Origin: Glandiceps talaboti
Lineage: Eukaryota; Hemichordata; Enteropneusta; Spengelidae
Reading direction: 5' to 3'
Assembly (NCBI RefSeq): GCF_964340395.1
Contig: NC_135556.1
Span: forward strand, 12,342,410-12,406,409
DNA length: 64,000 bases
The position numbers and the translations under genes are program-made. Position 1 is the first letter of the stretch, and the number at the start of each line of letters is the position of its first letter. The notes under the pieces were generated by a model. The model saw only the letters and a list, made by a program, of their open reading frames with translations, was not told the DNA's origin and did not search any database. Positions 12,301-26,100 of this stretch are shown here, in pieces.

Positions 12301-15300
12301 AGTGGGTGTTGTTTAGGTAGTGGGGAGTCCCTTGTCAAGTCTACCAAGGTGATACTTTGATAACCTGCCATGTTCCCTGCTGTAGCAGCTACATTGCTAG
12401 CACCACCCAGCAGTCCACTACTGTTGGCAACCGTGTGTAGTGCCTGTGGTGATGTTGTTGTTGTTGCTGCGACTGGACCCTGAGATACAACAGACGACGT
12501 CTGTAACAACCTGGGTGACACATTCCTGCTGATCAGTGAGTCACCGTATCCAGTTGATGACGCCGGTAGCTGAGGTGACAGCTGTGACGATAACAGTCCC
12601 GACATTTGTGACATGCTACCAGTCACTGTACTTTTCTTTGGATTGCTCGAATACACTGTGGTTGCAGTGTTCATGGGTGACCCACTGTACATTGCAGTGG
12701 TCACGTTTGTGTTTTTTGTTACCCCCTTTGTAACGTATGTTGGATACCCAGCAGCTTTACTACTGCTGTTTGATTTCCCTGTTTTGTACACATTTCTGCT
12801 AATGTCCTGAGATGGTGGCATTGTTCGTAAGGATGCAGGAATGACGTCAGTGTCTTTCTTGCTCAAAGCTGCTCTGCTGACATTGTGGCCAAATGAAGCT
12901 AGTAGTAGCGAGGCAGCAGCAGTCGTGCTCATACTCTCCTCTTTCTTGACAGACATACGTGCACCACTCTGACTGTGATTGGTAGTTATTACATTACTAT
13001 GATTGGTTGATGCAATTGCAGTTGATGACGTGGCAACAAGTCTGGTAGAAGTCGTTGTAAATACAGTTCTGTTCCCTGAACTCGAAGGAAGTGTCAATGT
13101 TGAAGGTACATGAATTTTGACATTGCTTTGATCATTTCCAGTACTTTGAGTCCCTACAGGAACACTAGAGGGCGATTTCTTGAGAGATAGCGGTGACGCT
13201 GATGGGGCTTGAACCCCGACAGCTGAGGGTGATTTCTTGAGTGATAGTGAGGAAGTTGACGCTCCCATTGCTGGAATATTCATAGGAGATGTCATCTGTT
13301 TCAATTTTTGAACTATTGGCTCTTGAATAGATTTATTTTGTACAGCTGTTGTTGTTGTTTGTATTTTACCATCCAATGATGATGCAGAGGCAACCTTCCT
13401 AACATTCATGCTAAGATCTTTAGCCTCATACACAGAGGCACTGGTTTTATTAGTGTACACTGGTGATGTCGTGGCACTGGGTTTGCTAGTGTATGCTGGC
13501 GATGTCGTGGTACTGGGTTTGCTCGAATACACTATTGGTGTGGTTGCACTCGCCTTACTAGTATATGCTGGTGATGTTGTGACACTCGATTTGCTAGTGT
13601 ATGCTGGCGATGTGGCACTCGATTTGCTAGTGTATGCTGGCGATGTGGCACTGGGTTTGCTCGAATACACTATCGATGTGGTCGCACTCACCTTACTAGT
13701 ATATGCTGGCGATGTGGTTGCACTGGATTTATTAGTATACGCTGGCGATAATGTGGCACTCGATTTGCTAGTGTATGCTGGTGATGTTGTGGCACTGGGT
13801 TTGCTCGAATACATTGTCAGTGTGGTTGCACTCGCCTTACTCGTATACGCTGGCGATGTGGTTGCACTGGATTTATTAGTATACGCTGGTGATGTTGTGG
13901 CAATTGATTTGCTCGTGTATGCTGGCGATGTCGTGGCACTCAATTTGCTAGTGTATGCTGGTGATGTCGTGGCACTCGATTTGCTAGTATATGCGGATGA
14001 TGTCGCGGCACTCGATTTGTTAGTGTATGCTGGCGATGTCGTAGCACTGGGTTTGCTTGAATACACTATCGGTGTGGTTGCACTCGACTTACTAGTATAA
14101 GCTGTCGGTGTGGTTGCACTGGTTTTACTGGTATACACAGACGGTGTGGTGGTACTTTGCAATGTTGTGTTAGGTATAGGTGACACTCTAACAAAGGGAC
14201 TCATACTTTTGTCTAATGTCATTGATTTTGGACTGGCATTAGTGAGTCTCAAGCTTTCATTCATGCTAGCGTTTTTCCACATATCAAGTGATGGTACATA
14301 CGATGCATTTGGCATGGCTGGAGTAGCATTTGATGCATTACTTGTTGCTGCACTGTTGGTCACAGCGTTTGCTGTTGTGGATGTTGTTGCTGCTGCTGCT
14401 GCAGCTTTCTCTCGTTTCAACAGTTCCTTTTTGAGTGCAGCAGTAACACTTGACGATGATGGACTTGTTGAAACAGAAGCAGCACTTTTTTCTTTCCTTA
14501 CAAGTTCACTTTTAATAATCATAGAAATAGCAGAAGATGCCGACTGGTTTGTAGAGAGTTGATTCCTCTCTTTCTCTCTCTCTCTTTTGATTTGGAACAG
14601 TTCATCACTACCCTGTGAATCTTCTGTAGTGCACGTAGAAGGCGTTTTGTCGGCATAATCCAGTAACGTGGGTGTGTTGGTTTCAGCTGCAGAAATGTTA
14701 CTGTTGTCACCTGTGGTTTCGTTGCTCGGCTTTTTATTTGTAGGTTTTTTAGTAACTATGCTCATGAACTTCTTTTGCTTGTTGGGTGCCAGGGTTAGGT
14801 GTCCATGAACAGAGCGACTTTCCTTGAAAAGCATTCTGGAATTTGAAAATCATCAAAAGCTTTAGAAACACTACAACTGACAGTATACACATAGTCAGAA
14901 TTATGACAAAAGACAAGTAGAAGGAGAGATGTAAACTTTATCTGAACATAGTGGATAAACATGACAATATATATCTGGCATCTGTTCCAACCAAGTTGGA
15001 ATTCAATACAGCTGTACAGTACAATCCTAGTTCAATTTACTAGCCTAGTAGTCTAGAGGCTGTCTATGGCTTCAAATCTCAAGATCTCCATCTAGCTCAG
15101 CAAGAAATCATGAACCAAAAGTTCATGTAAGTGAGTAAACCCCTTACTGTTAGAATAGTGTACACAGTGTATAAGTAGTGTAATAGTTCTGATATGACAA
15201 ATATACCATATTTGGACATCATATAACTGCCCCCTTATCATTGGGCAGAATTATTATTATAATTATTATATTCTTTATTTCAGGCCATTAAAAAAGTCCC

Positions 15301-15656
15301 ATACAGCCATAAAAAAAAAAAAAATACTATAGAAAAACAAACAAACAAACAAACAAACAAAAACAACAACTAATTATACAATACAATTATGTGATTCATA
15401 ACTAAAAACATGTACTGTGGGCTCACTGTGCTAGATGTGATCAGGGATTTGAAGTCACAGATACTAGCCTAGTATTAGCCTAATATTAACACTGGACTAG
15501 AGCAGGATCTAACCCTACCTGTTACCAACATATGGTGGCGAGGCGGGATGTTTACTGTGTGTACTGTAATATAATTGCCTCATACATGTACTTTCATTGG
15601 TACACATATTTATACATGTACATGCACACATCTTGCTTGCATGCACACACGCACAT

Positions 15657-15709
<53 letters not shown>

Positions 15710-15784
15710 CGCGCGCATGCATGCACGCACACACACACGCGCGTGCATGCACGCACACACACACATACATGCACACACATACAT

Positions 15785-15849
<65 letters not shown>

Positions 15850-18701
15850 TAGTCGGCTTTCATTATGCATCAAAATAAAGTCAGGTTTGTCACCTTGTCT
15901 GCATCCATCCTTGAGGCCATAGTTGTTTGATTTCAGCATCCAGGAACTGTTTGAGATAATCCTCAGCTGACTGTGATCTTGTCTTAGACATCTCATATGT
16001 CTTCACTTTGATTGCAACAACATCACACAACAGTTTCCTGCATAACATTGAGTAAAACATGTACAGTTAACACATCTATAGCCATAGCATCACAAGTTTC
16101 CTGCATAACACTGACTGAAACACATAGTTAACAAGTCATTGAGAATGACATAGTCCCCACTATGATTGGGTTTTAAGGAACTGGCAGTTTATGTTGTCAT
16201 TTTCTTGATATCATTACTCTGATCACGCAACAACACTTGTGAACCTAAATCAAACAGACTTAGATATGTTGTGTCTGCTCGTTGGACATGGGACATGCCT
16301 ACTCTTCAAGATGACGTGATGGAATAAACCATTCAACAATAAAGGATGGCTTGGGTATTGGGGGGGGGGGGGGGGGTGTGACGACCTGTTCAAGCATGTC
16401 TGAGTTATGGCTTTGGACATGAAATCTGCGCCAACAAAATCGCTGCCAGGCAGCCATATCGGATTGTGTCACAAAGAAAATGGATACGCACATGTATGTC
16501 ATAGAACACTGTCCTAATACCAACTTTGAATGAGATCTGTTCAAGCATGTCTGAGTTATGGCTTTAGACAGGGAAAATTTGCCAACAAAATGGCTGCTAG
16601 GCTGCCATATTGGAGCGTATCATGAAACAGACTGACGTGCATATGTATGCCATCGTATGTTGCCCCTGTACCAAGTTTGAAAAAAAATCGGTCCAGGCAT
16701 CTCCGAGAAACGGCTCTGGATGGACGGATCCCAATCCATAAGTCTCCGTCCCGGACTTCGTCCGGCAGGGACTAACAAATCTACAATCATAACATCACAA
16801 TGATTTCCTGCATGACATTGAGTGAAACACATAGAGTTAACGAATCTACAATCATAACATCACACTACAGTTTCCTGCATAATATTGAGTGAACCAAACA
16901 TCTATGTTTGTGTAATATTAATTAGCAGCACCAGTATAATGCTATCCTTCCTGGAATAGCTTTGAATGTGGAGTGGAGAGGCGTGGCTTTGGAACAAACG
17001 AACAGATTTTTGGAAAACTGATTCATCATATCTAGAAACAATTTCACAGACCTGCATATGACAAACTTAATGATTGGAAGGATGGGGTAAACAACAACAA
17101 CAACAACAGCGCAATGGCAGACTTTTTGAGAACAACATACCTAATTTCTTCAGTCCATTGGAATTTCTTCCTGGGTGCTTGGTTACGCTTAGATTTCTCA
17201 TCCTCTTCATCATCACTGGTCATCTTTTCTCCATCTTTTATCTTGTCATCCATCATCCTGGTATAACAATCCAACACAGAGACATATTCAAATGAATCTA
17301 TCTCACAAATGTATAATAAGTAATAAATAGAGAAAAAAATTGAATGAACATTATACCACGCACAAACAAAATATATGGAATTTATACCCTGGTCTTTCTA
17401 CATGAAGACAAAGCGTGTCTACGTCACTGGTTCTCCTGTGTTCGAAATACGAGTCAAAGCGATTAAAATTGTTACTTTCCCCCGTTTTTCTTTGATATCA
17501 CTGGCGCTGGTATAATTGTTACTCTCCAATATTACTTTGCATTCAGCCGGAAAATACTCATGACCTAAGGGTTTGTCAATAGAAGTCGATAGATTAGAAA
17601 TGACAAGCCCCCTTAGGTCACTCATATTTTCCTTGGCTGAACAAAGAAAAATGACATAAGGGGAATATTATCTAAATGTCTAACTCTGGTGTAACTGTAA
17701 TATAAACCCTATACGTTGTGTTACATTCCATTTTGCTTGTTATTTATATGTTTAAAAGGGGAACACCATTCCAGGAAATAAAAGGTATTTTCATAAACTT
17801 TGGGTTCTGGAGTGCCAATTTATAATTTCACATCTCATAAATTTCGCCAAGATTGCCAACAAAAAACCAAATAGAAACAATTTTTCACCTCTTTCTGTAG
17901 AACTCTTGCCTCATGGGACTTAGCAGACATGAATATGTATTAGATGACACTGAATATTCATAACTCCTAAGTGCTTATTACATTCAGATACATAGACATG
18001 AATATGCACTGTTCATCTAATAACCGAGGAGCAAAATTAATGTGATGTGAAATCATGAGATGACACTCGAGAACCCGATGTTTATGAAAATACATCTATT
18101 TCCTGGCGAGATGTTTCCACTTTAATAACAACAGCTGAAGATGGCTAAGTGATACAGCTGAGATATACTGGGTAAACAATCTATGCTCTTGAGTTTGGAA
18201 CTACTACATAACATGATGTTGTTGGATATAGTACCTGTCATACTTATTTTGAGCAGCTTGTTGACATTCTTCTTGATATCGATCTAACTGTAGAGGCATT
18301 ACACGACCAACAGCTGAAAAACAAAACAGTATTACCAACTTTATATCCTAAAAAACTTTTAAGGGTAATCTTAAAAACATAATTTACATCTTGTGCAATC
18401 AGCCATTAAATTGACTCATTTATGGCAACAACAAAAAAAATTATTGTTTCTGGCACATCACTTAAGTACCCCCGCGTCGGTCTTCTTTTTTCATGTTTGT
18501 CCAGCCCATGCAGTCTGCAGATCCATGGGAAAACACAAAAATAACCCTCCCTACTTCAGTGAAGACAACTGCAGAGCCAATCATGAACAAACAAATGACA
18601 TCTGCCCCACATATACACTTGCTGTAAAGTACTAAATAAAACAAACAGTAACTGCCATAAATAGTAGACTGAGTGACAGGTTTGTTGCGAATTAAAAACA
18701 A

Positions 18702-18734
<33 letters not shown>

Positions 18735-21700
18735 AAACGAGTCATCACACCATTTTAGACAAACTGTCCTGACCAGAAACAATTCTTTTTTTTCCCTTGG
18801 CCTAATGAATCCTTATTGTTATTTATTGCTGCTAGTAGCACAATGTAATTATGTAATTTCTCACTATTTATTTTGCAATAAATGTGTACTTTTTAGCATT
18901 GTAAGGCCTACATTTATGTATATGATAGATTTACCTGGACACAATGTCTCACGATAGTTATCATGAAAACCATTTGCATTTGAGATGATGCTACCAAAAC
19001 CACTGTAAACCTAGATAATTTCACTACTACAACGATTTTACAGTCTTCAACAAGGTCTCAAAGACAAATTTTCATTAATTACCAGACTGGTACATTGGGT
19101 TCATGTGCAAGAAGACATTTTAATCACTACTTATTTTTGAGTTTTTGCTTTCCAGTGAAATAAGTGAAAAAAAAGTCTTTAGTGAAAATTTTCAGGTTTA
19201 CAGTATATCAAGATATAAATTCAAAAAAAAAAAATGTACAAAAACAACGAAGTCCACTCTACCTTCTCTGAGCTTCTGTAAAGGTTCTTTGAGACGACTA
19301 TCTTGTTCATTCAGACGTAATTTCTTGGCTCTTTTCAACAAAGTTTCTTTAGAACATGGTAAATGAGATCCCAGATAACCGTAGATGGAAGATCTAGCCC
19401 CACAGGAAAGTTCACGGCTTTGTCTTTCAATTCTATCAAGAGAACATGATACTGAACAATGAACACCACAAATATGATACTGAAAATAGTGACATAAAAA
19501 AACTCTTTGTATTTCAATGAAATGACAAACATTAAATGAACTTACAGTATATTAGAACATCATGCATGTCACATTTTTAGATACAACACATGCTAAATTC
19601 TGGAAATGGCATCTTTTTTCTTGATGTGGACCCCTCAACTCACTCATGTTTTTTCACAATATGGATCCCTCAACTCACTGACTGTTATACCACTTTGTGA
19701 ACAAAGGCCACTGAGATACTATGAATAGTGAGTCCAACTCCAAACAGCATTTCAAATCACTGCCTTGGACTCGCAGTGGATTACTTCTGACAAAATGAAC
19801 ATTTTTTTTTTACTTTATATGAAATTAAAATGATAACTGGTTTTTACTTACTGTAATAATGTTTTGTTGATATCAGCAGTGAAAAATTTGCATTTCCCAT
19901 CAGCTGATGAGGCAGCCTAGGTGGGCAAGAAGAGAAAAGAGAACAAGCTGATTAAAAATTAACGATGGAATATTTGTGCATTATTGAAAGGTTAACCCAT
20001 CATATTTCTAATCCCTGGTAAATCTCTACATACTGGCAACAGATAGTCTTGAAGGAGGTCGTCCAGGGTCATGACATTCTACATACACTACTTTTAACAG
20101 GAAGACTGAAAGCGATACTGATGACCTGATTAGTGGTTACAAAAATTTTCTGGTTCCAAGATGCATTGCGCGAGGTGACGTCCTTTCTGTTGCTACATGA
20201 TGATGTAGGCTTGTTTTGGCTTTATTACATTTGAAATAACATTTTGGCATAACATGCTGACGTCTTCAATGACAAGAGAAGAATTTTACTGGGTAAAATA
20301 CTGGGTATGGTCAGGTGACAACCACCCCCCTAGTAGCACATCCCCCCCCCCCCTTTGTATGGGGCAACACACGATGCACCTTGGAACAGACAACACGTCT
20401 ATAGGCACTATACACTATCAACACACTAAGCAGAATGTGGAATGCAAGTGAGGCTGATGACCTCAATCTTTAGCCTGTATTTTATGGATCTGACCTTTGA
20501 CCCTGAAAGTGAGACCTGTTGACACAGCATACAATAATTCATCAACTTATCACATTGAATGGTATCAGAAAATTGTTGCCAAACAAAAAACATGACAGCT
20601 TGAAGTAATCAGAACTTCCTGAGACTTGATTTACTGGTAGTGGTGGTAGTAGTAGCAAAGGGTTACAAATGAATGCACTCCATACAAGGTGAGAGTAACT
20701 ATATCATTTTCAAACACAAAATGTCAGACCCTCTGAGATCAGACCATGGGATATGTCATTTGATGTCAAGACGGTTGACTGCCTCAAGTAACAGAACACA
20801 CCTCACCAGCAAGATCACAATACAGGTAGTTTATTGCAAGGGAATGGAATTTGATAGTCTCACTCTCAGGGTACTCCTATTCTATCTCTGCATAGTACAT
20901 GATGGATTGATAACTCTCTTCAAACGAATATTTGAAAATTTCTGATTGATACAAGACTGAATATATAATTTTCGTAAAAAACAACAACATGATTACATTG
21001 AACACTTCTTCAAAGCAATATTTATGTGCTTTAAAATGGCTTAATTGTTTTCAAAAAATGCAGATTTTCATTTTTGTATCCGTTAGAAAATAGTCTCTGT
21101 TGTAGATTTGATGACTGAACTGGCAACGTTGAAGTAATCTCTCCACACAGCCTGTAAACTTGGCAATTAAAGCTTAGTATTTTCATGGATACCATGCATA
21201 GAAGCTGATTGGTTGAATAAGTCACATGATGTCTATATTATGTTGATTGTGTCAAGTTATCTGGATGTGACCAAGTTGGCCGTATACGGACATGCAACCT
21301 TTGTACAAATAACCCCAAAAGTCAACACATGATATGCTAATTACATGCTGATTTTGATGAGGTCTGGCCAAAAATACTAAATTTTAATTACAGAGTTTGC
21401 AGGCTGTGCGTGTAGAGAGAACTCCTGCAAGGTTGACCATCCAACCAACTACAGGCAGGCTTCTTAGAGTAATAAACTGTACATGATATGTAGAAATCTC
21501 CCTTGATAATAAGACTCTATCAGTTAACAAAACATAAACAATGAAATATACTGCACTACATGATCACTTACTGCTTTCATTTTATCGATATTACCCTCCA
21601 GGTCACTGGGGAGATTGTTGGGTAGTTTGGGAACAGCATCAGACACTTCACTATTGGTGTTCCCGTCACTGTCACTACCCCCTGTGGTATTAGGTTCTGA

Positions 21701-23163
21701 GGTGTTGGCCACAGCAAATGCTTCTTGTACAACGGCATTGATGCTGTCCAGAATATTCTTACTCATATCGTCGTCATCTTTTTCATCGTCACTTATAACC
21801 GGCTTTCTCACACTTGATGTGGGTTTGCTCTGTCTTTGTAATAACTCGGCAACAGTTGGTGTTGATTTCTTTGATTTTGTTCTGAAATAGAAAGAGGTTT
21901 TTCGTGAGGAATTCATGTAAAGTACAGCCATTGCTTGGTTTGGCCACAAAATTGCAATGTACGGACATGTGTCTATGGTAGCCATCGGTGACAGAGTTCT
22001 GCACACTGACAGCTCAAACCTGAACAGCTAGCAGGGACTTATGTAATGAACTCATGATGATCACATAAGATAAATTATAATACATCGTTTTCATACAACC
22101 TTCAATGATTGGCTTAGATCATGTCACATGGTATGGACTAGTGACCTCAATTTGCATACAGCAAGACACTTGTCATGCTCTACTCTCCCTAGGGCAATAG
22201 TCATTTAGCACGCAAGTCTACAGTGATTTGCTTTGACTATGGAAAGAAATATGTGCCTGAGAAAATGATATGTTATAAAACACTTATTGCCTGGTAATGA
22301 GGGCACTAGTAGATGTCAAGTACCCTCTAATATGCAGCAACTATTTCCTGAGGCTGGGTGCATACTATTCTAGTCACTGTGACATCACCAGGTCTGTGTC
22401 ACTGTGAGTAGATAATATAATCAAAAATGGACTACAGGGACATAATATGCTTAGCAATACAGCAGGGCTTGAAATCAACAGTACGCCCATGCCCACAGAC
22501 TACCAATTCTTGTCATGGGGCTACCATAATTTGCTGATGGTAGCCCACTCAGGCTACCACTGATTATGTGATGAGGATGGAAGATTTATGGACATAAAAG
22601 TATTTTAATAACATACTTATTTCCAATAGAGGAAATCTGTTTTCAGTTCAGGAATATGGGACTACAGGTCACAATCCTTGGGCTACCAATCTCTGAAATT
22701 GGTAGCCCACTAGGACTACAAAAGAAAAAAATTAATTTCAAGCCCTGTACAGCAATATGGTCACATGCAAAATCTGCAAAGCCTGTAGACTGAGAGTAAG
22801 TGTATGTGATTTCCAGGCTGTCCTATTTTCCTAGTATAACTGAGTATAGAACTGAAGGGATTATAGAATTGACGACATTCAACAAAATGTCATCTGCAGC
22901 GGGTTATATTACATTACCTACCCATTTTTAAGTGACTGTTTTCTTGGCTTCTTGAATGGACTGGAGGAATCTTTAGATTTCTTTTTCTTTTCCTTTTCAA
23001 CACCGTCTATGGATTTCCTCTTTTTCTGCAGGAGAGATAAACAAGAGTTACATATCAGGTTTATAGGTATCCTTTTGTTCTTAGTAATCTCTTTACTAAT
23101 AGTTACAACAAATGTGTGTGTGTCTGTATTTTTGCATGTCTCTGTTTTTGCATGTCTGTGTTT

Positions 23164-23195
<32 letters not shown>

Positions 23196-26100
23196 TGTAT
23201 GTATGTATGTATGTATGTATGTATGTATGTATGTATGTATGTATGTGTGTGTGTGTGTATGTGTATGTTTATGTATGTATGGATGGATGGATGGATGGAT
23301 GGATGGATGGATGGATGGATGGACATACATATGCATGTATGGATGCATGCATGCATGCAAATAACCAACTGTCTCCGAGGTAAACATATCATGTGGCAAA
23401 CACACAAAAATCAAAAATGGAAAAATTGGAATGACCTTACATAAATGCCTGCAACTAAGTTTCTGACTGATTTGAAATCTTTTCATATACAAATCAGTCC
23501 CTAGGATGCAGTCAGACTGATAAATGTTATATCATTTCACATAGAAATGACACTATATGCAAGAATGTTAATGTTTTCATATTCATGTTGATATGAACAG
23601 AATACATTCATAAAATTTACATATGTTAGAATGTCAAGTTGTTATTGTTTGCCTGTTAAGTGATACATTCAATATTCATATGTAATACTTGATATTGGGT
23701 GAACTGGTACTTAGGAAAGTCACAGGTATAAATTATTATGTAGACGACATCAAAGAGTTTGCTAATGTTTGGTTGGTGACATCTAAAAGAGCAGTGAACA
23801 GATGGTGGAATACATTATGTCTTTATCTCATACAGCATGACATAATCCCTTTGTTAGGTACTGATCCCGCTCACTATAAAATTCTTTTGTTAGGTGATAT
23901 ACATTCACAGTAGACACATGGCACTGCTATTTGACAAGAGATAACAGTGAAATGTCAGGCACTGTCCGTGGCTAAAGGATGGAGCTAGACTATACTTCAT
24001 CTCATTCACAATAGACACATTAATGCCCTTGAAAAGAGATAATGGTGAAATGTCAATCACTACTTTAGGTGGCTGAGGATGGGGCTAGAATAGACTTTAA
24101 TTCATTTACAATAGACACATTACATGTATTATGCCCTTGAAAAGAGATAACGGTGAAATGTCAATCACTACTTTAGGTGGCTGAGGATGGGGCTAGAATA
24201 GACTTTAATTCATTTACAATAGACACATTACATGTAATGCCCTTGAAAAGAGATAACGGTGAAATGTCAATCACTACTTTAGGTGGCTGAGGATGGGGCT
24301 AGAATAGACTTTAATTCATTTACAATAGACACATTACATGTAATGCCCTTGAAAAGAGATAACAGTGAAATGTCAGTCACTGTAGGTGGCTGGAGGATGG
24401 TCAACCCATTTACAACAGCCACATTTAATGCCCTTGAAACGAGATAACAGTGAAATGTCAGTCTATGTTTTAGGTGGGTGAAGATGGGGCTAGAGTAGAG
24501 ACAGTAACAAATTCACAATAGACACAGCAATTCTATTGGCTAAATATCTACTTTGGGTGGCTAACAATGGGGCAAGAATAGACATTACAACATATTCAAA
24601 CAAAAGACTGTAATGAAATGTCTGTCACTACTTGGCAAAACTTTTAATTATAAGTGTACAAATCATACAGGACAGTGCTGTAACAGAATCATACCATAGC
24701 TAATCTAAATATACAGGACAGTGCTGTAACAGAATCATACCATAGCTAATCTAAATATACAGGACAGTGCTGTAACAGAATCATACCATAGCTAATCTAA
24801 ATATACAGGACAGTGCTGTAACAGAATCATACCATAGCTAATCTAAATATACAGGACAGTGCTGTAACAGAATCATACCATAGCTAATCTAAATATACAG
24901 GACAGTGCTGTAACAGAATCATACCATAGCTAATCTAAATATACACTGTAATACAGGACTGCTGTAACAGAATCATACCATAGCTAATCTAAATATACAG
25001 GACAGTGCTGTAACAGAATCATACCATAGCTAATCTAAATATACACTGTAATACAGGACAGTGCTGTAACAGAACCATACCATAGCTAATCTAAATATAC
25101 AGGACAGTGCTGTAACAGAATTATACCATAGCTAATCTAAATATACAGGACAGTGCTGTAACAATCATACCATAGCTAATCTAAATATACATGATAGTAC
25201 TGTAACAATCATACCATAGCTAATCTAAATATACAGGACAGTGTTGTAACAGAATCATACCATAGCTAATCTAAATATACACTGTAATACAGGACAGTGC
25301 TGTAACAGAATCATACCATAGCTAATCTAAATATACAGGACAGTGCTGTAACAGAATCATACCATAGCTAATCTAAATATACAGGACAGTGCTGTAACAG
25401 AATCATACCATAGCTAATCTAAATATACAGGACAGTGCTGTAACAGAATCATACCATAGCTAATCTAAATATACACTGTAATACAGGACAGTGTTGTAAC
25501 AGAATCATACCATAGCTAATCTAAATATACATGACAGTGCTGTAACAGAATCATACCATAGCTAATCTAAATATACAGGACAGTGTTGTAACAGAATCAT
25601 ACCATAGCTAATCTAAATATACAGGACAGTGCTGTAACAGAATCATACCATAGCTAATCTAAATATATAGGACAGTGTTGTAACATAAATCATACCATAG
25701 CTAATCTAAATATATAGGACAGTGCTGTAACAGAATCATACCATAGCTAATCTAAATATACAGGACAAGAAACTTACTTTTAAACTTTTCTTTTTCTTGT
25801 TTGGATCCTGGAAGTCATTATCGCTGTCATCTGAGCTAGATATTGGTCGAAATTCTAGACCACCTGAGTTGATGTAAAAACCACCAAATTGGGTGGTTAA
25901 TTCTGCAGGCACTAGTTCATCATACTGTTAAAAACAAGAAAATTTGAACTCTCATTACAAAAATAACAACACTTGGGTGGTCAGTTCTGAACGAAGCACT
26001 GCATGCGTGAGAACGGTCACTGCGATTATCAATAGCTACATAGTTATTAGTTGCAATGTTACAACATCATGTTGTATATCTCTATTCATTATATGGCTAG

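Larger units (their letters stand above)
14836..15893 (-). other. Ubinuclein intron 11
   Basis: Contains a one-ended fragment of family D (about 15041-15110), a CAAA-type simple repeat near 15,335 and the large CA microsatellite at 15655-15846. Confidence 0.8.
23026..25777 (-). other. Ubinuclein intron 4, largely satellite DNA
   Basis: Contains tetranucleotide repeats (23166-23322), a 105-bp array (about 23905-24620) and a 46-bp array (24655-25768). Together these fill most of the intron. Confidence 0.9.

Noticed and set aside
13408-14562. Long plus-strand open frames (230 and 150 codons) antisense to ubinuclein exon 12, with [11 protein letters not shown]-type repeats.
   Set aside because: They are the antisense reading of a 36-bp coding repeat, where the period keeps every frame open. 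The sense strand has conserved homology at both ends of the exon; the antisense has none.
17419-17625. A 68-codon minus-strand open frame in ubinuclein intron 9 with protein-like composition.
   Set aside because: No recognised domain. The exons on either side join perfectly without it, and no conserved ubinuclein segment is missing. It could be an unmatched fragment of something, but I cannot support a call.
24655-25768. Possible CRISPR-like array.
   Set aside because: Units abut directly with no unique spacers, and the setting is an animal intron. The same holds for the other arrays.
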